A model generated the notes under the pieces. It saw only the letters and a program-made list of their open reading frames with translations, had not been told where the DNA came from and made no database searches. Positions 58,326-64,000 of a stretch of 64,000 nt of DNA are shown piece by piece. The translations under genes and the position numbers were made by a program. This DNA is from Betaproteobacteria bacterium (GTDB taxonomy: Bacteria > Pseudomonadota > Gammaproteobacteria > Burkholderiales > Rhodocyclaceae), in assembly GCA_016720065.1 (NCBI GenBank), contig JADJXY010000001.1:460001-524000 (forward strand), written 5' to 3'. How positions within the stretch are numbered: the stretch's first letter is position 1; the number at the start of each line of letters is the position of its first letter.

Positions 58326-60116
58326 TCACCGCCCCGGGCCGACCTGGAGGGGGCGGGCTTCGGCCGGTTGGGGGAAGAAGTTCCCGTCCGGCAGATAGTC
58401 CTTCAAACCGGCGTAGTCGCCGGCCAGACTGGCGTCACGGATGACGATGGGGCGCAGGAAGATGACCAGTTCCGACTTGGTGGCGGCATTGTTGCGATTG
58501 GTGAAGGCTTCGCCCAGCAGGGGCACCTGGCCCAGGAGGGGAACCCGGTTGTTCTTGTAGTCGATGCGGTCGTCCATGAGGCCGCCCAGGACGGCGATTT
58601 CGCCGCTGGCGATGCGCATGACCGACTCGATCTCCCGCGTGCGGATCTGGGGCACCCGATTGCTGACCGTGGTGAGATTGGGGTTGGGGTCGATGACGAA
58701 GTCGGAAATGCTGGTCACCGTGGGACGGATATTGAGGATCACGTCCCGGTTTTCGCCGATCTGCGGCGTGACGGCCATGACCAGGCCGACCGACACCGTC
58801 TGGGGCGTCGTGGTATAGGCGATGATGGGATTGGCGTTGAGGTTGCCCGCGGTGACGTCGGCCTTGACGTTGAAGTACACCACGTTGTCGACCACGGTGA
58901 GCATGGCCGTCTGGTTGTTCATGACCGAAAGCCTCGGGCTGGAGAGCACCTTGGTGGTACCGAAGGTTTCCAGGAGGCGGATGCCCGAAGTGACCGAATC
59001 GCCGGTGTAGGTCATGTTGTTCACGGCGTTGGTGGCGCGCAGGGTGTTCATGGCCAGGGCGAAGCGGCCCCCGCCCAGGAGGCCCGACCAGTCGATGCCC
59101 TGCTCGTAGCCGTCGGCCAGCTTTACTTCGACGATGGTGGCTTCGATCATCACCTGCCGCCGGGCGGAATGGACCACCCGGTCGATGAATTCCTGGATGC
59201 GTTCATGCTGGCGCTGGGTGGCGCGCACGGTGACCACGCCGGTCTCGGCATGGACGATGACGGAAGCCGCCTCCCTCACCGTGCTGCGCCGTACGACGAC
59301 CGTTCCGGCGCCTTGGGCCGCGCTGCTGGGCGTCGGGTTGATGCCCAGGGCGCTGGCCACCGCCTGCGCCGCCCGGGATCCCGTGCCCTGGGGCAGGGCG
59401 GCGGCGCCGGTGGCGGTCTGGGAGACGGTCTGCTCGGTCACCGTCTCGCTGGAACCCTCGGGGAGCACCTTGTCGGTCTCGTGCAGGATGTCCTTGATGT
59501 TCTTTTCCAACTGCTCCCAGAAGCGGTTGCGCGAGGTGTTCTCGATGCGCGTGGAGGACACGTTGCCGCTGCCGCCTCCCGCGGCGGCGCCCGTGCCGCC
59601 GGCGGCATTGCCGCTGAGGGTGGCGATCTGGGTATTGGCCGAGACCGTGCCGGTGACGTTGCGCGCCAGATTGACGTAATCGACCTTGTAGTGCCGCAGG
59701 AAGGGGGAATCCGGCATCACGGCCAGATTGGGGCCGTCGAGTTCGAAACGCATGTCCACTTGCTTGGCGATGCGACTGAGGAGTTGGGGCAGGGTCTGGT
59801 CGATGGCGTTCAGGGTGACGCTGCCGCTGATGCCCGGGTGGATGTCGACGTTGAGGCGGGCGTCCCGGGCCAGGGCAAAGAGCAGATCCTTGACCGCCAC
59901 GTTATTGACGACCACGCTGTAGGTTTCCGCCTTGGGCAGGGCGCGGGGTTTGGGCAGGGCCAGGGTCTGTTCCACCGGTGCGGGAATGTCGGCGGCGGGG
60001 CTCGCGGTGGCGCTTGCCGTGTTCAGGTGTCCCTTGGTCGGCTCGCGCGGCGTCGGCGCGGCGCAGGCGGCCAGGAGCAGGGCGGCAGCGATCGCGGCGG
60101 GGCGTCCCTTGTTCAT
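58326..60116 (-). CDS. mshL: Pilus (MSHA type) secretin
   Basis: 596 aa outer-membrane secretin. Lipoprotein-type signal (IAAALLLAACAAP, Cys about residue 18). STN/N0 domain (YSVVVNNVAVKDLLFALARDARLNVDIHPGISG), N1 domain (LPQLLSRIAKQVDMRFELDG), a Gly/Ala-rich insert, then the secretin core: VMIEATIVEVKLADGYEQGIDW, LSSPRLSVMNNQTAMLTVVDNVVYF, VPQIRTREIESVMRIASGEIAVLGGLMDDR. A structured region (60129-60197) lies just upstream. Confidence 0.94.
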   Translation of the reverse strand: MNKGRPAAIAAALLLAACAAPTPREPTKGHLNTASATASPAADIPAPVEQTLALPKPRALPKAETYSVVVNNVAVKDLLFALARDARLNVDIHPGISGSVTLNAIDQTLPQLLSRIAKQVDMRFELDGPNLAVMPDSPFLRHYKVDYVNLARNVTGTVSANTQIATLSGNAAGGTGAAAGGGSGNVSSTRIENTSRNRFWEQLEKNIKDILHETDKVLPEGSSETVTEQTVSQTATGAAALPQGTGSRAAQAVASALGINPTPSSAAQGAGTVVVRRSTVREAASVIVHAETGVVTVRATQRQHERIQEFIDRVVHSARRQVMIEATIVEVKLADGYEQGIDWSGLLGGGRFALAMNTLRATNAVNNMTYTGDSVTSGIRLLETFGTTKVLSSPRLSVMNNQTAMLTVVDNVVYFNVKADVTAGNLNANPIIAYTTTPQTVSVGLVMAVTPQIGENRDVILNIRPTVTSISDFVIDPNPNLTTVSNRVPQIRTREIESVMRIASGEIAVLGGLMDDRIDYKNNRVPLLGQVPLLGEAFTNRNNAATKSELVIFLRPIVIRDASLAGDYAGLKDYLPDGNFFPQPAEARPLQVGPGR

Positions 60117-60128
60117 CCGGCGTGTTCT

Positions 60129-60197
60129 CCCTGTGCTTGCCCCGGCAGCAGAACGCCGGGGCTATCCCAACGGCGAATAGTAACCCAATGCACAGGG
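60129..60197 (-). promoter_or_regulatory. Structured leader before mshL
   Basis: Outer arms CCCTGTGC (60129-60136) and GCACAGGG (60190-60197) enclose a second stem-loop CCCCGGC (60141-60147) / GCCGGGG (60156-60162). This makes a branched structure in the 97-base gap between the AAA ATPase stop and mshL, the only sizeable gap in this operon. No T run follows, so it is more likely a processing, attenuation or stability element than a terminator. Confidence 0.5.
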
Positions 60198-60213
60198 CGC
60201 GGAAGGGGGGCGC

Positions 60214-61761
60214 TCATTGCAGTCTCGAAACCTGCCGCGGGTAGGGTTCCAGGCGGCGCAGCCCCTCGGGCAGGGCGGCGATGGCTTCCACCGCCGCCGC
60301 CCGGGTGGTGAACTCGCCGAAGATGACCCCCAGGCGATCTTGACCCGAACGGTCGGAGCGGTAGGCGCGTATCTGCTCGGGGTCGAGGCCTTCAGTATGG
60401 CGACGCAAAAAATTCTCGATCTGCCCCGGGCTGCTGGCGTCGGCCGCGTAGAGCTGAATGAAGTAGTGGCGGGCGTGGGCGCCGGCGGACCAGGTGTCGA
60501 AGCGCTCCAGGCTGCGGCGGGTGAGGGGGCCGAAGGCCGCCGCCGCTTGCGGGGTCGGCACCACGGGAGCTGCGGGGTTTGACGCCGCCGTCGGTGCAGG
60601 GCCCGCGGGGCCTGCCGGCACAGGCATGGCGGGGAGGGCGGTGGCGTGCCCTGTGCTTGGGTCGGGTTTGGCCGAGGTTCGGGTGGGGGCTGCTTCGCTT
60701 CCCGGCGGCGCGGGAGCCGCAGACGCTCGTGGCATGGCGGCGCCGTCCCGGGGGGGGGCAGCGCCAGGTTCGGGCTCCCCGGGTGCGGCGGTGCCGGGGG
60801 CCGGGGCGACATTCCCGGGAGCGGCGTTGGCCGCGGGCGTCGCCGGGACCGGAGTGAGGCTGCCCAGGGTGTAGGCCCCGAAGAGGAGCGCCACGGCCAC
60901 CCCCGCCGCGGCGGCCGCCGGGATGAGGCGTCGGCGTGGCTCCCCCAGGGAGGTGAAGCGGGCGTCGCGGATGGCGGTCTGGGCCTCGGCCAGGTCGACC
61001 CGGTGGCCGCCCGCCGAGTAGGCGGCCAGGAGGGCCTTGTCCGCCAGGATGTTGATACGCCGGGAGAGGCCCTGGGAATTGCGGGCGATGGCGGCGACGG
61101 CCTTGTCCGTGAAGGGGCTGGGGCCGCGGTACCCGGCGGTGCGCATGCGGAATTCCAGGTAGGCCGAAACCTCCGTGGCGTGCAGGGGCGCCAGGATGAA
61201 GTGCTGGGTGACGCGTTCGCGCAATTGCCGCATGTCGTTCTGGGCCAGGCGGGCGTCGATTTCCGGCTGGGCGAACAGGGCGATCTGCAGCAGCTTGCTG
61301 CTCTTCGATTCCAGGTTGGACAGGAGCCGCACTTCCTCCAGGGATTCGGCGGGCATGGCGTGGGCCTCGTCGATGAGCAGCACCACCCGCCGCCCCTGGG
61401 CGTAGCGCTCGACCAGGGCGTTCTGCAGGGCCCGGGTGAGGGAATGGGTGCTGCGGCCGTCGGCGGGAAGGCCCAGTTCGTCGGCGATGGCGCCGACGAT
61501 TTCCTGGCGGGAGAGGGAGGGGTTGGCGAGGTAGATGGTATCGACCTCGGGGGGGAGTTTTTCCAGCAACATGCGGCAGAGCATGGTCTTGCCGCTGCCC
61601 ACCTCGCCGCTGACCTTGACGATGCCTTCGTCCTGGGTGATGGCGTAGATCAGGGCTTCCAGGGTGGGGCCGCGGTTGGCGCCGGTAAAGAAGAAGTCGG
61701 TGTGCGGTGTGATGCGGAAAGGCGGTTCGGCAAGGCCGAAATGATCGAGGTAGAGGCTCAC
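60214..61761 (-). CDS. ExeA/MshM-like AAA ATPase with SPOR-like end
   Basis: 515 aa from GTG 61761, which overlaps the regulator's stop (GTGA). AAA domain: SLYLDHFGLAEPPFRITPHTDFFF, VSGEVGSGKTMLCRMLLE (Walker A), VVLLIDEAHAMP (Walker B), ARNSQGLSRRINILADKALLAAY. One TM helix about residue 285, a long Ala/Pro linker, and a C-terminal SPOR-like domain (HYFIQLYAADASSPGQIENFLRRH, VIFGEFTTRAAAVEAIAALPEGLRRLEPYPR), which binds peptidoglycan glycans. It would help the secretin cross the cell wall. A long open frame upstream of the GTG is not coding. Confidence 0.88.
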   Translation of the reverse strand: MSLYLDHFGLAEPPFRITPHTDFFFTGANRGPTLEALIYAITQDEGIVKVSGEVGSGKTMLCRMLLEKLPPEVDTIYLANPSLSRQEIVGAIADELGLPADGRSTHSLTRALQNALVERYAQGRRVVLLIDEAHAMPAESLEEVRLLSNLESKSSKLLQIALFAQPEIDARLAQNDMRQLRERVTQHFILAPLHATEVSAYLEFRMRTAGYRGPSPFTDKAVAAIARNSQGLSRRINILADKALLAAYSAGGHRVDLAEAQTAIRDARFTSLGEPRRRLIPAAAAAGVAVALLFGAYTLGSLTPVPATPAANAAPGNVAPAPGTAAPGEPEPGAAPPRDGAAMPRASAAPAPPGSEAAPTRTSAKPDPSTGHATALPAMPVPAGPAGPAPTAASNPAAPVVPTPQAAAAFGPLTRRSLERFDTWSAGAHARHYFIQLYAADASSPGQIENFLRRHTEGLDPEQIRAYRSDRSGQDRLGVIFGEFTTRAAAVEAIAALPEGLRRLEPYPRQVSRLQ

Positions 61762-63218
61762 TGACGCCCCCCGCCGGCCATGCGGTTGTACAGGGTGGTG
61801 CGATTGATGCCGAGGCGGCGGGCGGCCTGGCTGACGTTGCCGTTGGACAGTTGCAGGGCCGCTTCGATATAGCCCTTTTCCCATAGGGCGAGGGTGGCGT
61901 CGAGATCCATGCGGCCCTTGTCGTTCAGGTGCCGGATGGCGGAGCGCACGGCGGTGTCGAGATCGGTGGCGGCCAGGGAAGGGGCGCTGGCGGGCGACTC
62001 GTCGCCCTCGTCGAATTCGGCGTGCAGATCGGCGGCGCCCACCACCCGCCCGGGGTACTTGGTGGTCAGGCGGATGACGATATTGCGCAGCTCCCGCACA
62101 TTGCCGGGGAAGGCGTAGGCCACCCAGAGGGCCTCCGCGCCAGCGTCGAGGGAAAAGGGGCGGGCGCCGGTCTGTTCGGCGTAGATCTGGCGGAAATGGT
62201 CGAGCAGCAGCAGGCGGTCGTCGCCCATGTCGCGCAGGGGCGGCACGCTGATGGTGAAGACCGAGAGCCGGTGAAAGAGGTCGGCGCGGAAGCGGCCTGC
62301 CTTCACCTCCTTGCGCAGGTCGCGATTGGTGGCGGCGACGATGCGTGCCCGGGAGCGGCGGGTCTGGGTTTCGCCGACGCGCTGGTACTCGCCGTTTTCC
62401 AGGACGCGCAGCAGCTTGGGCTGGAGGTCCAGGGGCAATTCGCCAATTTCGTCCAGGAAGAGGGTGCCCTCGCCGGCATCCTCGAAATAACCCGACTTGG
62501 CGGCGCCGGCCCCGGTGAAGGCGCCCTTGGCGTAGCCGAACAGGGTCGGCTCCACCAGGCTGGGCGAGATGGCGGCGCAGTTGAGGGCCAGGAAGGGCCG
62601 GTCGCGCCGGCGGGTGCGATGATGCAGGCAGCAGGTGACCACCACGTCCTTGCCGCTGCCCGACTCGCCTTCGACCAGGACCGGAAAGCTGGAGTCTCCG
62701 TACTGCCCGATCTGCAGCAGGAGGCGCTGGATGGGCAGGCTGGACCCGATCAGGCGGCAGCGCTCCTCGGGCGCGAGGGCCGCTTCGGTGGCCCCAGTGA
62801 AACTCAAGGCTTGCCGCAGCAGGCGCAGGAGGTCGCCGGGATCGCAGGGTTTGCCGACGAAGTCGATGGCGCCCAGCGCGCGGGCGTGGCGGGCGTTCTC
62901 CTCGCCGTTCTGGCCCGAGAGAACGACGATCTTCATGGCCGGTGCGAAGGCCAGGAGGTCGCCGATCAGGGCAAAGCCCTCGTCCGGTCGGTGGGGCAGG
63001 GGCGGCAGGCCCAGGTCGACGATGGCGGCTCCGGGCGCCGCCTTCAATTGCCTCAGGATTTGCAGGCAGTGGGGGCGCGAATGACTGGTGAGTACCTCGA
63101 AATCCCGCGCCAGGGCAAAGCTCAGCGAATCGCTGATGAGCGGGTCGTCGTCGACGAGAAGCAGCAGGGGTTTCGCGGGATGGGACGGGCTCAAGGGGCG
63201 AACCAGGAAATATTTCAC
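61758..63218 (-). CDS. Sigma-54-dependent response regulator, PrsR-like
   Basis: 486 aa from GTG 63218; TTG 63194 is an alternative if the TATAAT at 63227-63222 is the real -10. Receiver domain (LLLVDDDP, AAIVDLGLPP with phospho-Asp, FVGKPCDPGDLLRLL), AAA domain with GESGSGKD (Walker A), the sigma-54 contact loop YAKGAFTGA, GTLFLDEIGELP, and a Fis-type HTH NVSQAARRLGINRTTLYNRM at the end. The receiver resembles PrsR of PEP-CTERM/EPS systems. First gene of the pilus operon, so it likely activates the sigma-54 promoter of the pilin and perhaps pepA. Confidence 0.9.
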   Translation of the reverse strand: MKYFLVRPLSPSHPAKPLLLLVDDDPLISDSLSFALARDFEVLTSHSRPHCLQILRQLKAAPGAAIVDLGLPPLPHRPDEGFALIGDLLAFAPAMKIVVLSGQNGEENARHARALGAIDFVGKPCDPGDLLRLLRQALSFTGATEAALAPEERCRLIGSSLPIQRLLLQIGQYGDSSFPVLVEGESGSGKDVVVTCCLHHRTRRRDRPFLALNCAAISPSLVEPTLFGYAKGAFTGAGAAKSGYFEDAGEGTLFLDEIGELPLDLQPKLLRVLENGEYQRVGETQTRRSRARIVAATNRDLRKEVKAGRFRADLFHRLSVFTISVPPLRDMGDDRLLLLDHFRQIYAEQTGARPFSLDAGAEALWVAYAFPGNVRELRNIVIRLTTKYPGRVVGAADLHAEFDEGDESPASAPSLAATDLDTAVRSAIRHLNDKGRMDLDATLALWEKGYIEAALQLSNGNVSQAARRLGINRTTLYNRMAGGGRQ

Positions 63219-63221
63219 GGA

Positions 63222-63269
63222 ATTATAGCCCCGGCATCGGCCGGGGAAATCGCTCCCTTCTGCTAGAAT
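63222..63269. promoter_or_regulatory. Divergent promoter region between regulator and mlaF
   Basis: A dyad CCCCGGC / GCCGGGG (63229-63246) lies between a minus-strand TATAAT (63227-63222) and a plus-strand extended -10 TGCTAGAAT (63261-63269). Good -35 boxes are not evident for either. The plus-strand box would serve mlaF. Confidence 0.5.
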
Positions 63270-63295
63270 TGGCCCCTTTTTCAAGGATTCCCATC

Positions 63296-64000
63296 TTGCC
63301 CGACGATATCCTGGTCGATATCGAAGACCTGCACTTCACCTATGACGGCCGGCCCGTGTTGCGGGGGATCGACATGAAGATTCCGCGCGGCAAGGTGGTC
63401 GCCATCATGGGGGGGTCGGGTTGCGGCAAGACGACGCTCCTGCGCTGCATCGGCGGTCAGCTCAAGGCGAGTCGCGGCGAAATCCGCCTCGGCGAACACC
63501 GCATTTCCCGCATGGGGCAGCGGGACCTCTATCGGGCGCGGCGCAAGATGGGGATGTTGTTCCAGTTCGGCGCCCTGTTCACCGACATGACGGTGTTCGA
63601 CAACGTGGCCTTCCCCCTGCGCGAACACACCGAACTTCCGGAAGCCATGGTTCGCGACATGGTGCTCATGAAGCTGGAGGCCGTCGGTCTGCGGGGAGCC
63701 CGGAACCTGATGCCGGCCGAACTCTCCGGCGGCATGGCGCGGCGGGTGGCCCTGGCCCGGGCCGTGGCCCTCGATCCGGCCCTCGTCATGTACGACGAGC
63801 CCTTCGCCGGGCTGGATCCCATCGCCCTGGGGGTGATCGGGCAACTGATCCGCCGCCTGAACGATGCCCTGGGGGCCACGTCGATCATGGTGACCCACGA
63901 CGTGCAGGAATCCCTGCTCATCGTCGATTACATCTATTTCGTTTCCGAGGGGCGCATCGTCGCCCAGGGCACGCCGGACGAAATCCGCGCGTCCCGCGAC
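63296..64000 (+). CDS. mlaF: Phospholipid transport ABC ATPase MlaF, 3' end cut by window edge
   Basis: 235 codons open to the window edge; the full protein is about 270 aa. TTG start with AAGGA 8 bases upstream. GGSGCGKTTLLRCIGG (Walker A), FQFGALFTDMTVFDNVAFPLREH (the Mla-type Q-loop), LSGGMARRVALARA (signature with the Mla-typical Met), YDEPFAGLDPI and VTHDVQESL. It powers retrograde phospholipid transport with MlaE, MlaD and MlaB, which presumably follow outside the window. Confidence 0.95.
   Translation, partial: MPDDILVDIEDLHFTYDGRPVLRGIDMKIPRGKVVAIMGGSGCGKTTLLRCIGGQLKASRGEIRLGEHRISRMGQRDLYRARRKMGMLFQFGALFTDMTVFDNVAFPLREHTELPEAMVRDMVLMKLEAVGLRGARNLMPAELSGGMARRVALARAVALDPALVMYDEPFAGLDPIALGVIGQLIRRLNDALGATSIMVTHDVQESLLIVDYIYFVSEGRIVAQGTPDEIRASRD

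Noticed and set aside
55548..60311. Long plus-strand frames opposite the pilus ATPase, TPR and secretin genes
   Set aside because: Antisense shadows of clearly recognised genes, without ribosome sites or motifs.
61762..61884. Upstream extension of the MshM-like ATPase
   Set aside because: It lies within the regulator's HTH coding sequence in another frame; the GTG at 61761 begins the conserved N-terminus.

Overview
The window is about 64 kb of GC-rich chromosome from a betaproteobacterium, most likely a Rhodocyclales member. This rests on the gene families seen: an obgE-proB neighbourhood with rplU-rpmA, two adjacent phasin genes with PhaR-type operators (polyhydroxyalkanoate storage), a PepA-like PEP-CTERM flocculation protein behind a sigma-54 promoter, and kdsD-kdsC-lptC-lptA. 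No rRNA, CRISPR array, insertion sequence or prophage was seen. Genes are tightly packed, many with ATGA, GTGA or TGATG overlaps, and no gene-free stretch exceeds 300 bases.

Layout. 1-3.6 kb: tcdA (cut by the left edge), an HPt/HD-GYP protein, ispB, a tRNA-Pro and a low-molecular-weight phosphatase. 3.7-7.9 kb: an envelope set (LolA-like protein, ABC ATPase, DUF1302 beta-barrel) followed by the PepA-like PEP-CTERM protein. 8-14.4 kb: proB, a decayed MNT/HEPN module, obgE, rpmA, rplU, an FKBP isomerase, an rRNA pseudouridine synthase, an AI-2E family permease and a MaoC/PhaJ hydratase. 14.4-19.4 kb: a MacAB-like ABC exporter. 19.6-31.5 kb: an MFS carrier, a MEKHLA protein, bacteriohemerythrin, an M23 peptidase, a large hybrid histidine kinase, YpfJ-type protease, pyrF, a small membrane protein, a candidate small RNA, a Do-family protease and a nucleotidyltransferase pair. 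31.6-39.7 kb: glnS, crcB, hrpA, an EI24 protein and a CinA-like protein. 39.7-45.9 kb: two phasins, LPS genes (lptA, lptC, kdsC, kdsD) and a Kef-type antiporter. 46-63.2 kb: an MSHA-type type IV pilus locus, with a major pilin and a membrane histidine kinase at one end and a PrsR-like sigma-54 activator at the other, plus a class III cyclase. 63.3-64 kb: mlaF, cut by the right edge.

How it fits together. Surface functions dominate: pilus assembly, a floc-associated secreted protein, LPS export and lipid transport. Two sigma-54 promoters (in front of pepA and of the major pilin) and a sigma-54 activator encoded in the pilus operon suggest joint control of floc/pilus surface structures. A second theme is PHA storage: phasins with matched palindromic operators, and the same palindrome type lying over the -35 box of a promoter that would make a roughly 57-nt terminator-ended RNA with a UCUCCUCC stretch (29042-29098, minus strand). 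That candidate PHA-linked small RNA is the most interesting undescribed element found.
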